From Gammaproteobacteria bacterium (lineage in GTDB: Bacteria; Pseudomonadota; Gammaproteobacteria; Xanthomonadales; SZUA-36), in assembly GCA_024279945.1 (NCBI GenBank), contig JAJRRA010000075.1:1-35680 (forward strand): DNA of 35,680 bases. Direction: 5' to 3'. Of the stretch, positions 17,273 through 27,624 are shown one piece after another. Under the pieces are notes generated by a model that was not told the DNA's origin, searched no databases, and saw nothing but the letters and a program-made list of their open reading frames with translations. A program made the position numbers and the translations under genes. The stretch's first letter is position 1, and every line of letters starts with the position of its first letter.

Positions 17273-19798
17273 TCAGAAAGTCGTCCCGAAAGAAAATTGC
17301 AGGTCTTCAGTGCGATCGCCCGGTCGATCATTGAACGGGAAGGCGTAACTGATAATGATCGGGCCGATGGGGGCTTGCCAGGTGACTGACAGGCCGAATG
17401 AACTGCGCATTTTGCTGGCATCGAAGGCGCTGAAGTTTTCATATACATAACCGGTATCGATGAACAGGGCGATGCGTGTGCCGCCCTTGCCGGCGCCAAA
17501 AGGCGTTGGGAAAGCCAGTTCAGCGCCCCCCGTTACTTTAAAATCACCACCCACCGAACGGCAGAACTTGTCTTTTGGCCCCAGCGTATTGTCATCATAT
17601 CCACGCAGGTCGCGTACGCCGCCGCTGTAGACATGCTCATAGAACGGCAGTCCGGTATCCAGGGCAATCACATCGGACTGGTCACAATTGGCGGCGATGC
17701 TGGGCGGCAACTCGGTGTCAATGGGCGTGGCCTGGGAATTTTTATCATAACTGTCGTAAGAATCGCCGTAGCCCAGGTTGGCCCGGACAGAAAAGACCAG
17801 TCCACGCCAGATTGGCCAGTACTTGGCACCGCGATAGAAGAGTTTGTAGTACTGGCGGGAACTGCCCGGGAGTGCCATCTGCAAGGTCAGGGACTGCCCG
17901 GATCCACGCGTAGGATTGAGGAAATGGTTACGACTGTCACGGTTCCAGCTAATGGTCCAGTCGAAAATATCGAATTGCCGTTCACTATCAGAAATGATGC
18001 CATCACCGTTAAAATCGAGGGAGTTCGAGAGTGGATCCCCCGGTGTAGGCGCCAGGCCGAATTCCAGACAGGTGTTTGGATCTTCCGGATCAATGTCGAC
18101 ACAGGTGAACGAGCCGATATTAAGCTGCGAATTCCGGAATCCCAATCCGGATCTCAGGTAATCGACTTCAGTGACCGGAATGCCGAAATTCATACCCAGG
18201 GCCCACTCACTGCTGGTAAAGGTCGATATGTTGGCCCGGCCCTGGTTAAACTCCTGGTAGCGCATATAAAACCCGCGGCTGACGCCGTCTTCGTTCCAGT
18301 AGGGGTTATCGTAGGACAGGTTCAGGCTCTTGATGATCTTACTGTATGAAATGCCCAGCCCCAATCGTTTGCCGCTACCGATAAAGTTATCCTGCTGGAT
18401 ACTGAGTGAGGCGATCAGACCCTGTACCTGTGAGAAACCCAGGCCAACGGTAAAACTGCCTGCCGGGCGTTCGGTCACTGTGAGGATGATATCCACCTGG
18501 TCATCCGTCCCCGGTACCGCTGGTGTTTCAACTTCTACGGTTTCAAAATAGGTCAGGCGTTGCAGGCGAATCCTGGAACGGTCAATGGCCGACTGTGAGA
18601 ACCAGGCGCCTTCCATCTGGCGCATTTCCCGTCGGATAACCTCATCTTTGGTTTTCGAGTTACCGACGAATTGGATGCGGCGGATGTATACTCGTTTTCC
18701 GGGATCAATAAAGAAATTGATGGATACCAGGCGGTTGTCACGATCGACATCGGTAATGGGATTGACGTTGGCGAACGCATAACCGATGTTGGACAGGATG
18801 CCGGTGATATTCTCGACACTCTGCTCGACTTTTTTGCGTGAGAAAATTTCTGCTGGCTGAACGATGATCAGGCGGCGCAGGGTGCCTTCGTCAATGACCA
18901 GGTCGCCGGTAATCTGCACATCATCCACGCTGTAGACTTCGCCTTCGACTACATTTGCGGTGATGTAGATATTCTCCTTGTTCGGGCCGATGGACACCTG
19001 GGTGGACTCCACACTAAAATCCACGTAGCCACGGTCGAGGTAGAAAGAACGCAGTTTCTCGATGTCTCCGGATAGTTTTTCCCGTGAATACTGGCCTGAC
19101 TTTGACCAGAATTTCCATGCGGGCTTGATGCCGGACTCGAATTCATCCTTGATTTCCTTGTCATCAAAGGTCTCGTTACCAACAATATTGATGTGGCGAA
19201 TTTCAGCCACGTCACCCTCATCAATCACGATAGAAATGCGTACGCGGTTTCGATCAAGCTCCGTCACACGTGCATCGACACTGACGGCATAGCGCCCCTG
19301 GCTGAAATACTGTTTAACCAATTCCTGTTGGAGGCGGTCCAAAACCAGACGATCAAAAACTTCACCTTCAGAAAGGCCGATATCAAACAGGACACGGAAC
19401 AGGTCTTCATCCTTGATGGCCTTATTGCCGGTTATTGAGACCTTTGCGATGGCAGGGCGTTCCGTCACTGTAATGACCAGGATATTGCCTTCACGACCGA
19501 ATTCAATGTCACGGAAAAAACCCGTTCGATACAGTTCGCGGATCGCAGAACGGGTGGTAGCCGGAGTCAGGCGATCACCCGGGTCCAGTGGCAGGTAGTT
19601 ATAGACTGTGCCTTCAGAGATACGCTGCAGGCCTTCGACGCGAATATCAGAAATGATAAAAGAGTCGGTCGCCAGTGCAGTGTTTGCCCAGACCAGGCAG
19701 CCCAGCAGCAGAGCCAGCCAACATAGTGCATGAGTTCCACTGAGCTTTACCTTATTATTTAATATATTCAATAACATATAACGGTAACCCAGATTCAC
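17273..19798 (-). CDS. bamA: Outer membrane protein assembly factor BamA
   Basis: BamA is the essential Omp85-family core of the complex that inserts beta-barrel proteins into the outer membrane. The 841-residue protein has a signal peptide (hydrophobic ALCWLALLLGCLVW, cleavage after ALA), then five POTRA domains (about 45-440; the first begins FIISDIRVEGLQRISEGT), then the 16-strand barrel. The VRGF-type loop 6 motif appears as LRGYDDNTLGPKD, and the last residue is Phe (FSFGTTF), the recognition signal for its own insertion. It is slightly longer than E. coli BamA. The GTG at 19798 opens the frame; an ATG at 19777 is an alternative. Neither has a strong ribosome site. Confidence 0.96.
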   Translation of the reverse strand: MNLGYRYMLLNILNNKVKLSGTHALCWLALLLGCLVWANTALATDSFIISDIRVEGLQRISEGTVYNYLPLDPGDRLTPATTRSAIRELYRTGFFRDIEFGREGNILVITVTERPAIAKVSITGNKAIKDEDLFRVLFDIGLSEGEVFDRLVLDRLQQELVKQYFSQGRYAVSVDARVTELDRNRVRISIVIDEGDVAEIRHINIVGNETFDDKEIKDEFESGIKPAWKFWSKSGQYSREKLSGDIEKLRSFYLDRGYVDFSVESTQVSIGPNKENIYITANVVEGEVYSVDDVQITGDLVIDEGTLRRLIIVQPAEIFSRKKVEQSVENITGILSNIGYAFANVNPITDVDRDNRLVSINFFIDPGKRVYIRRIQFVGNSKTKDEVIRREMRQMEGAWFSQSAIDRSRIRLQRLTYFETVEVETPAVPGTDDQVDIILTVTERPAGSFTVGLGFSQVQGLIASLSIQQDNFIGSGKRLGLGISYSKIIKSLNLSYDNPYWNEDGVSRGFYMRYQEFNQGRANISTFTSSEWALGMNFGIPVTEVDYLRSGLGFRNSQLNIGSFTCVDIDPEDPNTCLEFGLAPTPGDPLSNSLDFNGDGIISDSERQFDIFDWTISWNRDSRNHFLNPTRGSGQSLTLQMALPGSSRQYYKLFYRGAKYWPIWRGLVFSVRANLGYGDSYDSYDKNSQATPIDTELPPSIAANCDQSDVIALDTGLPFYEHVYSGGVRDLRGYDDNTLGPKDKFCRSVGGDFKVTGGAELAFPTPFGAGKGGTRIALFIDTGYVYENFSAFDASKMRSSFGLSVTWQAPIGPIIISYAFPFNDRPGDRTEDLQFSFGTTF

Positions 19799-19819
19799 TA
19801 AGAAATACTAAATGTGTCG

Positions 19820-19850
19820 CTGTCGGAAAATCTTCCGACAGGCTCCTAGC
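19820..19850 (-). repeat. REP-like palindrome between rseP and bamA
   Basis: On the minus strand CTAGGAGCC is followed by a perfect 9-bp hairpin CTGTCGGAA-GATT-TTCCGACAG and then CGA. This is the same layout as the other GTARGAGCC-headed elements of the window. The TAG in its head is the rseP stop codon. There is no T run, so it is not a typical intrinsic terminator. It could modulate read-through into bamA. Confidence 0.6.
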
Positions 19851-21222
19851 CGACCAGCCGTAAAATATCGTTAACAAACGCAAGGCTCATCAGTCCTGCG
19901 AGGGCAATCAGCCCAAAATACTGGCCCGCTATCTGAGCTTGCTCGGATAGCGGGCTTCCTTTTACCAATTCTATCAGGTAATAAAGCAGATGACCGCCAT
20001 CAAGCACGGGAATAGGCAATAAATTCAATATACCGAGGCTCAGACTGATCGCCCCGAGGAAAAACAGGAAGCTTGACAGCCCCAGGCTGGCCGAAGTATT
20101 AGCGAATTGGGCGATACTGATGGGGCCTGACAGGCTTTTCACCGAAGCCTTGCCGCTGGCCATGCGCAGCAGGAGGCCAAAGGTTGATTCTGTCATCCTC
20201 CAGGTTTCACGGGCCGCTGCAAGCAGGCCGTCTAGCGGGCCATATTTCAAAATGATGGCAACTCTCTCCAGTGTTTTCCTTTGTTCTGCGCTGATTTCCG
20301 GACTGCTGATTCCGAGTAGCAGCCGACTGGAAAAAACCCCGGTAGACTCCTTGCGCGGCAGGACTTCCAGTTGCAGCAATTCACCGTTCCGTTTGACGGT
20401 GACGGCGAGGGGCTGGTTTTCCTGGCCATGAGTTTGCACCAGATAGCCAATTTGAGACCAGCTATCGACTTTTTCGCCAGCGATGGCAACGATATGATCT
20501 CCGCTGTGCATACCTGCCGACCGGGCCGGGCTATCGGCAGTGACCTCTCCGGCTACGGGTGGAATAGCAAGTCGCCAGGGTTCCAGCCCGATCGCTTGAA
20601 GCGTTTGTTCTTCGTTGAAATCGGGGCCGAGATTGTTAAGGTTCAGCCGATGCTCGGATTGGCGCCCTTGTGCGTCCTGCACCGTCACATTCACTGCACT
20701 CCGGTCGATTGCATGAGTAACCAGGCCCAGCAAGGCATGTGACCAGGTCCGGGTGCTTTGTGTGTCGACCGCGATGATTTCATCACCAGGCTGAATTCCT
20801 GCTTCGGCTGCGATTCCACTGACCGCGCCAATGACCGGTCGAGTCTCCGGAATGCCCAGCACGAACATCATCCAGAAGGCCAATACAGCGAAGACCAGGT
20901 TGAACGCAGGGCCGGCGGAGACAATGGCAATCCGGGTACAGACTGACTTGCGATTGAATGCCCTGTCCAGGTCTTCATCGGCTACTTCACCTTCACGCTC
21001 ATCCACCATTTTGACATAACCACCCAGCGGAATGGCTGCGATGATGTACTCGGTATTGTCTTTCCCACGGCGTGACCAGAGTGGTTTGCCAAAACCGATC
21101 GAAAATTTCAACACGCCGACACCCAGTTTCCGGGCAACCCAGAAATGACCGAACTCATGGAAGGTGATGAGTACGCCGAGCGTAACCAACAACCACCAGA
21201 TTGAACCAAGAACTTCACTCAT
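19846..21222 (-). CDS. rseP: Site-2 protease RseP
   Basis: RseP is an inner-membrane zinc metalloprotease that cleaves the anti-sigma factor RseA and signal-peptide remnants, releasing sigma-E under envelope stress. The zinc motif HEFGH lies at residues 22-26 in the first helix, and the second metal-binding motif in LLPIPVLDGGHLLYY near the C terminus. Two PDZ domains fill the periplasmic middle (about 115-300). Length is 458 residues. I start at 21222, where ATGA overlaps the dxr stop and the protein begins MSEVLGSIWWLLVT; the ATG at 21240 would add six residues inside dxr. Its place before bamA is conserved. Confidence 0.95.
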   Translation of the reverse strand: MSEVLGSIWWLLVTLGVLITFHEFGHFWVARKLGVGVLKFSIGFGKPLWSRRGKDNTEYIIAAIPLGGYVKMVDEREGEVADEDLDRAFNRKSVCTRIAIVSAGPAFNLVFAVLAFWMMFVLGIPETRPVIGAVSGIAAEAGIQPGDEIIAVDTQSTRTWSHALLGLVTHAIDRSAVNVTVQDAQGRQSEHRLNLNNLGPDFNEEQTLQAIGLEPWRLAIPPVAGEVTADSPARSAGMHSGDHIVAIAGEKVDSWSQIGYLVQTHGQENQPLAVTVKRNGELLQLEVLPRKESTGVFSSRLLLGISSPEISAEQRKTLERVAIILKYGPLDGLLAAARETWRMTESTFGLLLRMASGKASVKSLSGPISIAQFANTSASLGLSSFLFFLGAISLSLGILNLLPIPVLDGGHLLYYLIELVKGSPLSEQAQIAGQYFGLIALAGLMSLAFVNDILRLVG

Positions 21223-22403
21223 CGAATCTGTTTCACCCATTCCGTGGCCCGAATACGGGCCAATTTGTCGTGCATCAGCACATCGTCCAGATTGTTAATA
21301 GCAGATATCTCCAGCCTTTGCATTACTTCCTCAACCAGTGAGGGTATCGTATTGAAGGCGATCCGGCCTTGCAGAAAAGCTTCGACTGCTACTTCATTCG
21401 CAGCGTTCAATCCAACCGGAGCATTCTCACCCGCACTCATGGCTTCAAATGCGAGCCTCAGGCAGGGAAAGCGTTTCAGGTCCGGTTGCTTGAATGACAA
21501 GTCACTCTCCTGTGGAAGATTGAGACGCTTCACACCAGATTCAATTCGGCGGGGCCAGGCCAGGGCATGTGCAATGGGTGTTCGCATGTCCGGTGTGCCT
21601 AACTGCGCCAGCACCGATCCGTCCCGGTATGCCACCATGGAGTGGACAATACTTTGTGGGTGGATCAAAACCTCGAGTTGATCCGGTCGTGCGTTAAACA
21701 ACCAGCGTGCTTCAATTACTTCCAGGCCCTTGTTCATTAAGGTGGCGGAGTCTACCGAAATTTTCTGGCCCATGTCCCAGTTCGGGTGATTGCAGGCCTC
21801 GGCTGGTGTGACCTGGTTGAGTTTATCTGCCGGCATGTCGAGGAAAGGGCCACCGGATGCTGTGAGAATGATTCGCTCAACTCCCACATGCTCAAGACCT
21901 TGTTCAAAGGCCACGGGCAGGGCCTGGAAAATGGCATTGTGCTCGGAATCGACCGGCAGGATCTGCGCTCCATTGTGACGAGCGGTCCGGGTAAATAATT
22001 CACCTGCTATGACCAGGGATTCCTTATTGGCCAGCAGGACTTTTTTGCCGGTTTCGGCTGCCCGTAAGGTCGATTTCAAGCCGGCGGCCCCAACAATAGC
22101 GGCCATCACAATGTCGACTTCGGGCAAGCCTGCTGCCGTGACCAGACCGGCCTCTCCGGACATTACAGTAGCCGTGGCGCCCTGTGCTTTTAATGCTTTG
22201 TACAACTCGTTTTCAAGTGCAGGATCTGCGATGACGGCCAACTGCGCATTAAAGCGGGCACATTGTTCCGCCAGACCTTGTGTATTGTGGTTTGCGCTCA
22301 GGGCAATCACGCGGTAAGAGTCGGCGTTGCGGCTAATGACGTCCAGCGTGTTTTCACCGACGGATCCGGTGGCTCCAAGTACGCTTATGGCCTCAGTTTT
22401 CAT
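21219..22403 (-). CDS. dxr: 1-deoxy-D-xylulose 5-phosphate reductoisomerase
   Basis: Dxr converts DXP to 2-C-methylerythritol 4-phosphate with NADPH, the committed step of the MEP isoprenoid pathway. The N-terminal LGATGSVGENTLDVI is the NADPH-binding loop. VDSEHNAIFQ supplies metal and substrate ligands, SGGPFLD and NHPNWDMGQKISVDSATLMN form the active site, and the helical C-terminal domain is present. At 394 residues it is full length. It overlaps cdsA and rseP by 4 bp each. Its product feeds undecaprenyl diphosphate synthesis by UppS, encoded two genes upstream. Confidence 0.96.
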   Translation of the reverse strand: MKTEAISVLGATGSVGENTLDVISRNADSYRVIALSANHNTQGLAEQCARFNAQLAVIADPALENELYKALKAQGATATVMSGEAGLVTAAGLPEVDIVMAAIVGAAGLKSTLRAAETGKKVLLANKESLVIAGELFTRTARHNGAQILPVDSEHNAIFQALPVAFEQGLEHVGVERIILTASGGPFLDMPADKLNQVTPAEACNHPNWDMGQKISVDSATLMNKGLEVIEARWLFNARPDQLEVLIHPQSIVHSMVAYRDGSVLAQLGTPDMRTPIAHALAWPRRIESGVKRLNLPQESDLSFKQPDLKRFPCLRLAFEAMSAGENAPVGLNAANEVAVEAFLQGRIAFNTIPSLVEEVMQRLEISAINNLDDVLMHDKLARIRATEWVKQIR

Positions 22404-23218
22404 GAACCCAGGACCTGAATGCCCAGTACAAAAAATGGTGCCCCTGCCAGCAAGCTGTCAAAACGGTCCAGTACGCCACCATGCCCAGGGAAGATTTTGC
22501 CACAGTCTTTGATTTTCACGGTTCGTTTGTGCAGGCTGATAAACAGGTCGCCACCTACCGAAGCCAGTACCGTAACAGCAACCAGAACGACCATGGGTCT
22601 GGCTGGCGTCTCCATGCCCGGGACGTACCCGCCAAGCAGCAGGGCGGCAACACCGGACAGGATCATGCCGCCGATAACACCTTCCCAGGTCTTGTTGGGG
22701 CTGATTACAGGAGCCAGCTTTGTGCGTCCAAAGTATCGGCCACTGAAATAGGCACCCACATCCGCAGCCCAGATGATAATCAACAGCAACAGGACCAGAA
22801 ATTCGCCATGAGTCTGGTCCCGTAACCAGGCCAGGGAAAAAGTGCAAACAGTAATGCCCGCCAGGGCCGAAAGAAAGCTGCGGACCTGGAACGCGGCATC
22901 AGGCGTCTGTTCAGTGCGATAGCGGGCGAGTCGCAGGAACATCATGCACCAGAGCAGACACCCGGCCAACAGGATGGCGAAGGCATGGCCCGTGAGGATT
23001 GGCCAGTAGAAAAACATCAGGGCCAAAGCTAATGTCTGCAGTGCAAGCAGGATCAGACCGGGCACAATTTGCAGCCCTGCCAGGCGTCGAAATTCCCAGG
23101 TAGCAGTCAGCATCAGCAGCACAACGACCAGTCTGAACACCCAGGCCGGAGCCAGTAATATCATTGCGATGCCGGCAGGCGCCAGCACCACAGCGGTCAG
23201 GATTCGAGTCTTAAGCAA
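22400..23218 (-). CDS. cdsA: Phosphatidate cytidylyltransferase
   Basis: CdsA makes CDP-diacylglycerol from phosphatidic acid and CTP, the branch point for phospholipid head groups. It is a 272-residue polytopic inner-membrane protein. The family signature is visible in SPNKTWEGVIGGM and the C-terminal KDCGKIFPGHGGVLDRFDSL, which holds the metal-binding Asp residues. It lies 12 bp after uppS and overlaps dxr by 4 bp. It acts downstream of PlsY, encoded at the left of the window. Confidence 0.96.
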   Translation of the reverse strand: MLKTRILTAVVLAPAGIAMILLAPAWVFRLVVVLLMLTATWEFRRLAGLQIVPGLILLALQTLALALMFFYWPILTGHAFAILLAGCLLWCMMFLRLARYRTEQTPDAAFQVRSFLSALAGITVCTFSLAWLRDQTHGEFLVLLLLIIIWAADVGAYFSGRYFGRTKLAPVISPNKTWEGVIGGMILSGVAALLLGGYVPGMETPARPMVVLVAVTVLASVGGDLFISLHKRTVKIKDCGKIFPGHGGVLDRFDSLLAGAPFFVLGIQVLGS

Positions 23219-23230
23219 TGATCAGGCGCC

Positions 23231-24001
23231 TCAAGCGGAAGGGCCTGAGGCCGACTGGCGAAAGATACGGTTCGACTTGTCCACCTGCTCGCTGGTCAGT
23301 CCAAAGCGTCTTTCTCTGGACTGGTAGGCGGCGATGGCTTCATCCAGCGACTCCGGTCCAAAATCCGGCCAGAGCGTGGGCGTGAAATGCAGTTCGGTAT
23401 AGGCTGATTGCCACAGCAGAAAGTTACTGATGCGCATTTCGCCTCCGGTTCTGATCAGAAGATCCGGGTCACTGCTTCCATTCAGGCAGATTTGTTTTGC
23501 CAGCATCTCCTCATTGATGTCACCGGGCCTGATCAGGCCCCGGGAGCAATCTTCCACCAATTTTTTGGTGGCCTGGACAATATCCCAACGCCCCCCGTAA
23601 TTGGCCGCTACGTTAAGTATCATGCGGGTGTTATTGGCAGTCTGGGTCTGGGCCCGCTGGATTTTTTTCTGTAAGGCGGTTGACAACGCCCCGACATCTC
23701 CGATAAACCGGATCCGAACGTTATTCTCGTCCAATTCCCTGGTCTCCCGGTCCAGTGCTCGCATGAACAGGTCCATCAAGCGGCTGACCTCCTGTTCCGG
23801 GCGGTTCCAGTTCTCACTGGAAAATGCGAATACGGTCAGTTCCCTGACGCCAAGGTTGCCGCAACGCTCGATAACCACACGCAACGCGTTCAAACCGGCT
23901 TTATGCCCCATCGACCGGGGTCGGTTGCGCTTTAACGCCCACCGGCCGTTACCATCCATCACAATAGCTATGTGAGAGGGGATGCTGGAATCAGATATCA
24001 A
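23231..24001 (-). CDS. uppS: Undecaprenyl diphosphate synthase
   Basis: UppS condenses eight isopentenyl units onto farnesyl diphosphate to form the lipid carrier for peptidoglycan and O-antigen. The catalytic Asp lies in [27 protein letters not shown] and [19 protein letters not shown] are the other conserved blocks. I choose the TTG at 24001: AAGGA lies 5 bases upstream, and the protein begins [19 protein letters not shown], overlapping frr by 11 bp. An ATG at 24034, deeper inside frr, would add 11 residues, several of them Lys, and is the alternative. Length is 256 residues in the short form, near the family norm. Confidence 0.94.
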   Translation of the reverse strand: MISDSSIPSHIAIVMDGNGRWALKRNRPRSMGHKAGLNALRVVIERCGNLGVRELTVFAFSSENWNRPEQEVSRLMDLFMRALDRETRELDENNVRIRFIGDVGALSTALQKKIQRAQTQTANNTRMILNVAANYGGRWDIVQATKKLVEDCSRGLIRPGDINEEMLAKQICLNGSSDPDLLIRTGGEMRISNFLLWQSAYTELHFTPTLWPDFGPESLDEAIAAYQSRERRFGLTSEQVDKSNRIFRQSASGPSA

Positions 24002-24548
24002 GGAGTTCCTTTTCTTTTTCTGCAACGATTCCATCTGCTTTGCCTACGGCTATATCGGTGACGTTCTGGATTTCATTTTCTGCCTTGCGCTCCTGGTCTT
24101 CTGAAATCTCTTTTTCTTTGAGTAATTCTTTCAGGTGGTGGATAGCATCACGGCGGATATTCCGAATCGCAATCTTGGTATTTTCACCTTCATGGTGCAC
24201 AACCTTGCCCAGCGCAATGCGACGTTCTTCGGTCAGGGGCGGCAAGGGAATGCGGATGACCTGGCCAGCCGTTGCCGGGTTGAGGCCGAGATCGGACTTC
24301 AGGATGGCCTTCTCTATTGCCTGGACCATGGCTTTATCCCATGGTGTGACGCTTAATGTCCGGGCATCCTCAACCGCTACGCTTGCAGCCTGGCTAATCG
24401 GAACCTCGCTGCCATAGTATTCTACGTGAACGTGCTCGAGCAGGCTGGGATGAGCGCGACCGGTGCGGATTTTAGCCAGTTCGTGACGCAGGGTCTCCAG
24501 GCTCTTACCCATTCGGACCCTGGCGTCTTTCTGAATTTCTGCGAGCAT
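23991..24548 (-). CDS. frr: Ribosome recycling factor
   Basis: RRF splits post-termination ribosomes together with EF-G. The 185-residue protein has the conserved [14 protein letters not shown]-type segment ([21 protein letters not shown]), [31 protein letters not shown] and the C-terminal helix ending KEKELLDI. The ATG at 24548 has a strong GAGGAGG ribosome site. It follows pyrH by 55 bp, as is typical of the rpsB-tsf-pyrH-frr order. Confidence 0.97.
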   Translation of the reverse strand: MLAEIQKDARVRMGKSLETLRHELAKIRTGRAHPSLLEHVHVEYYGSEVPISQAASVAVEDARTLSVTPWDKAMVQAIEKAILKSDLGLNPATAGQVIRIPLPPLTEERRIALGKVVHHEGENTKIAIRNIRRDAIHHLKELLKEKEISEDQERKAENEIQNVTDIAVGKADGIVAEKEKELLDI

Positions 24549-24603
24549 GAAAGCCTCCTCTTTTAATTAGCTTGTTAACCAGCCCTGGAATCTTGAATGA
24601 ATA

Positions 24604-25317
24604 TCAGGACACCAGGGTGCCAATGGCTTCTCCCTTGATCAGGCGACCGAGGTTGCCCTCTTCAAAAACACTGAATACCCGGATGGGCATTCCCTGGTCG
24701 CGGCACAGTACGACAGCGTTCGCATCCATCACTCCGAGCTTGCTTTCGATGACCCGGTCATAACTGAGTTCTTCGAACAACTCAGCCTGTTTATCGAGCG
24801 CTGGATCTGCAGAATAGACACCGTCCACCTTGGTTGCCTTGAGTACGATATCAGCGCCAATTTCAATCGCACGCAAAGCGGCGGCCGTATCGGTGGTGAA
24901 GAAAGGATTACCCGTACCACCGGCACAAATAACGACCCGGCCTTTTTCCAGGTGCCGGATGGCACGGCGGCGGATATAGTCTTCACAAACATCATGTACT
25001 GAAATTGCCGACATGACGCGGGCGTCTACACCAATACCCAGCAATGCATCCTGCAGAGCAAGTGAATTCATCACTGTTGCAAGCATACCCATGTGATCAC
25101 CGGTAACCCGGTCGATGCCTGATTCTGCCAGTCCGGCCCCGCGAAAAATATTGCCGCCGCCAATGACAACGGCAATCTGTATATTCAGGCGGGTGACATT
25201 ACCAATCTCGACAGCGATCCGATGGATCATATTTGGATCGATGCCATAATCTTCATTGCCCAGCAGTGCTTCACCGCTGAGTTTTAAAAGAATTCGATGG
25301 TAGGCTTCGTCAGCCAC
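24604..25317 (-). CDS. pyrH: UMP kinase
   Basis: PyrH phosphorylates UMP to UDP and belongs to the amino acid kinase fold. The sequence shows [10 protein letters not shown] (8-17), [23 protein letters not shown] and [16 protein letters not shown], all family signatures. At 237 residues it is full length. The start is a GTG at 25317 that overlaps the end of tsf by 8 bp, so the two are translationally coupled. Confidence 0.97.
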   Translation of the reverse strand: MADEAYHRILLKLSGEALLGNEDYGIDPNMIHRIAVEIGNVTRLNIQIAVVIGGGNIFRGAGLAESGIDRVTGDHMGMLATVMNSLALQDALLGIGVDARVMSAISVHDVCEDYIRRRAIRHLEKGRVVICAGGTGNPFFTTDTAAALRAIEIGADIVLKATKVDGVYSADPALDKQAELFEELSYDRVIESKLGVMDANAVVLCRDQGMPIRVFSVFEEGNLGRLIKGEAIGTLVS

Positions 25318-26185
25318 CGCTTACCTGCTGCATAACTTCGTCCGCAAAATTGGATTCCTTTTTTTCGATGCCTTCGCCTACGGCGAGACGCTCAAAACCG
25401 TTGACGCTGGCATTGTTCTGTTTAATCAGTTTGCCTACCGTCAGGTCTCCGTCTTTGACAAAAGTCTGTCCCAGCAGTGTGATCCCTGCGAGGTGTTTGC
25501 GCAAGCGTCCGCTAACCATTTTTTCAATGATCTCAGCCGGCTTGCCACTGCTCTGCGCCTGTGCGATCAGGATGTCCTTTTCACGCGCAAGAATTTCTGC
25601 GGGTACATCTTCATCAGATACGAATTCAGGATTTAGTGCCGCGATATGCATGGCCAGGTCACGGGCGAGGGTTTCATCACCGCCGCTGAGATCAACCAGC
25701 ACGCCAATTTTTCCGCCGTGGACATAGGCACCGATCATTCCATCGGTGGAAATGCTCGCAAAACGCCGGACCTGGACATTTTCACCAATTTTCGTTACCA
25801 GTGTCTGGCGGGCCTGTTCAACTGTCTCATCCCCCATACGGGTGTTCAACAATGCTTCTACATCGGCCGGACCTTCGGACAATGCTTTGGCCGCAACGGC
25901 GTCAGCGAAGGAATTAAAGCTTTCATCTTTGGCGACAAAATCGGTTTCACAATTCACTTCGACCATGACGGCCTGCTTGCCGTCTGCAGAAAGTGACAGA
26001 GCAATCTTTCCTTCCGCGGCAACGCGGCTGGCCTTTTTGTCGGCCTGGGCCAGTCCGGACTTGCGCAGGTAGTCGATTGCGGCATCTATATCGCCGCTGG
26101 TTTCCACCAGTGCCTTTTTGCATTCCATCATGCCCGCACCGGTGCGTTCACGAAGTTCTTTTACCATTGCAGCAGTTACTGCCAT
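25310..26185 (-). CDS. tsf: Elongation factor Ts
   Basis: EF-Ts is the nucleotide exchange factor of EF-Tu. The N-terminal UBA-like part contains [16 protein letters not shown], and the core contains the [13 protein letters not shown] segment that contacts EF-Tu. At 291 residues the length is normal. The ATG at 26185 follows a good ribosome site (GAGGAAATTCTC). It is separated from rpsB by 124 bp that hold a GC-rich hairpin. Confidence 0.97.
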   Translation of the reverse strand: MAVTAAMVKELRERTGAGMMECKKALVETSGDIDAAIDYLRKSGLAQADKKASRVAAEGKIALSLSADGKQAVMVEVNCETDFVAKDESFNSFADAVAAKALSEGPADVEALLNTRMGDETVEQARQTLVTKIGENVQVRRFASISTDGMIGAYVHGGKIGVLVDLSGGDETLARDLAMHIAALNPEFVSDEDVPAEILAREKDILIAQAQSSGKPAEIIEKMVSGRLRKHLAGITLLGQTFVKDGDLTVGKLIKQNNASVNGFERLAVGEGIEKKESNFADEVMQQVSGG

Positions 26186-26266
26186 GAGAATTTCCTCTGT
26201 TTCATATTCACGGCTGGGGAGCGATTACAGTACTCGCCGGCCAGGTTAATGGTTAGCCTGAAGGCC

Positions 26267-26303
26267 TGCCCCCGGTTTCTAAGCCGGGATCATGCCCGGG
26301 GCA
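26267..26303 (-). terminator. GC-rich hairpin between rpsB and tsf
   Basis: TGCCCCCGG (26267-26275) pairs with CCCGGGGCA (26295-26303) with one mismatch, and CCGG-N8-CCGG can form inside. It lies just after the rpsB stop on the transcript. There is no T run, so it is more likely a partial attenuator or an RNA-processing/stability hairpin that sets the S2:EF-Ts ratio than a full terminator. Confidence 0.35.
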
Positions 26304-26309
26304 ACCAGC

Positions 26310-27404
26310 CTATTCCTTATCGGCTTTCTTAGTGCTAGCCTTTTTGCTTACCTTCTTCTTGCTGGTTTTCTTTTTGCTGATTTTTGCCTTGGGCTCCGTT
26401 GGTTCTGCAGCAGGTTCAGGCTTCGCCTCTTCCGCTGCAGGAGTGTTTTCAGCCCTGGTCTCTTCGGCCACGGCTTCCGGGGCTGCGGCGTCAGCAGGAG
26501 TTGATTCAGCCGCAGGGGTGGCGGCTACTGGAGCGGCTTCAGCCTCTTTCTCGGCGGCGGCTTCCGCACTTGCTTCCGGAGCCTTGCGGGCAAGCACCTT
26601 TTTGCTCACTTTTTTACGCGGGGCCTTACTCGCCGCTGGCTTGGCTTTGGGCGCCTTGCGTTTGATCGGGTTGCCCTCGGCATCCAGTTCGATGAATTCA
26701 TCGTCTACGTCAACTTGCGGTGCAGAGGCACGGCCTTCGAGAACTGCTTCAGCGGCCAGTTGGACATACAAGCGGATGGAACGGATGGCATCATCGTTGC
26801 CGGGAATGACGTAATCAATACCATCGGGAGAACAGTTGGTATCGACGATGGCGATGACCGGGATACCCAGCTTGCGGGCTTCTTTTACGGCAATATCTTC
26901 ATGGCTGACGTCAACGATGAACAGCGCATCGGGCAGTCCCTTCATGTCTTTAATACCACCCAGGCTGCGCTCCAGTTTATCGCGCTCACGGGTCAGTTGA
27001 AGCACTTCCTTTTTGACCAGGTGATCGATACTGCCGTCTTCGGCCATTCCTTCAAGTTGTTTGAGGCGCTTGACCGATGCGCGGATGGTGCGGTAGTTGG
27101 TCAGCATGCCACCCAGCCAGCGGTGTGAAACGAAGGGCATGCCGCAACGCCTTGCTTCTTCTTCGATGGCAGCGCTCGCGGCACGCTTGGTGCCGACAAA
27201 CATAATGGATCCGCGCCTGGCTGCGAGTTTGCTGATGAAATTCATCGAGTCGTTCAGCAGCGGCAGAGTTTTTTCCAGGTTGATGATGTGGATTTTGCCA
27301 CGAGCCCCAAATATGAAGGGAGCCATCTTGGGGTTCCAGTAGCGGGTCTGGTGACCGAAATGTACGCCTGCTTCGAGCATTTGGCGCATGGTTACGTTAG
27401 CCAT
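26310..27404 (-). CDS. rpsB: Ribosomal protein S2 with long C-terminal tail
   Basis: S2 is a small-subunit protein bound at the head-body junction with S1. Residues 1-235 are a normal S2 core ([76 protein letters not shown]). E. coli S2 is about 240 residues, but this protein has 364. The extra roughly 125 residues are low complexity: a Lys/Ala/Pro block (about 247-274), an Ala/Glu/Pro stretch (275-338), and a Lys/Ser block (339-363) with SKKKTSKKK-type repeats, like histone H1 or AlgP tails. The start at 27404 ([10 protein letters not shown]) is preceded by AAGGA. The tail is in frame and without interruption, so it is probably real. Confidence 0.95.
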   Translation of the reverse strand: MANVTMRQMLEAGVHFGHQTRYWNPKMAPFIFGARGKIHIINLEKTLPLLNDSMNFISKLAARRGSIMFVGTKRAASAAIEEEARRCGMPFVSHRWLGGMLTNYRTIRASVKRLKQLEGMAEDGSIDHLVKKEVLQLTRERDKLERSLGGIKDMKGLPDALFIVDVSHEDIAVKEARKLGIPVIAIVDTNCSPDGIDYVIPGNDDAIRSIRLYVQLAAEAVLEGRASAPQVDVDDEFIELDAEGNPIKRKAPKAKPAASKAPRKKVSKKVLARKAPEASAEAAAEKEAEAAPVAATPAAESTPADAAAPEAVAEETRAENTPAAEEAKPEPAAEPTEPKAKISKKKTSKKKVSKKASTKKADKE

Positions 27405-27617
27405 GTTATTTGTCCTTGAAATACAGGAATACCAGCAGTCCACAGACTGCGGGATTCCGGGGTTAGTCCTCCACGCACCCGTTGCAGAGACCCTGTCATT
27501 CGTATCAGGGCACCCCTCTGAACCGTTGTGGTGCGTGTGCGTATTTGGTGCGTAGTCCAGACTGATCCAGCCGTTTGACGCACCTGTTTTTGCTTTGACC
27601 GGGGTGGGTCAAAAAAG
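27405..27617 (-). promoter_or_regulatory. Structured 5' leader of rpsB mRNA
   Basis: About 210 nt of untranslated RNA precede rpsB. On the transcript it can form GGTGCGT...ACGCACC early and, near the ribosome site, a strong hairpin GCAGTC-TGTG-GACTGC extended by GGAAT/ATTCC arms. In gammaproteobacteria the rpsB leader is a known target of autogenous control by S2. I infer the same here from position and structure only. Confidence 0.5.
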
Positions 27618-27624
27618 CCGACAA

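Noticed and set aside
26384-26814. Plus-strand open frames over the rpsB tail
   Set aside because: Produced by the repetitive Ala/Lys/Glu codons of S2 read in reverse; Ala/Ser/Leu-rich and without starts or ribosome sites.
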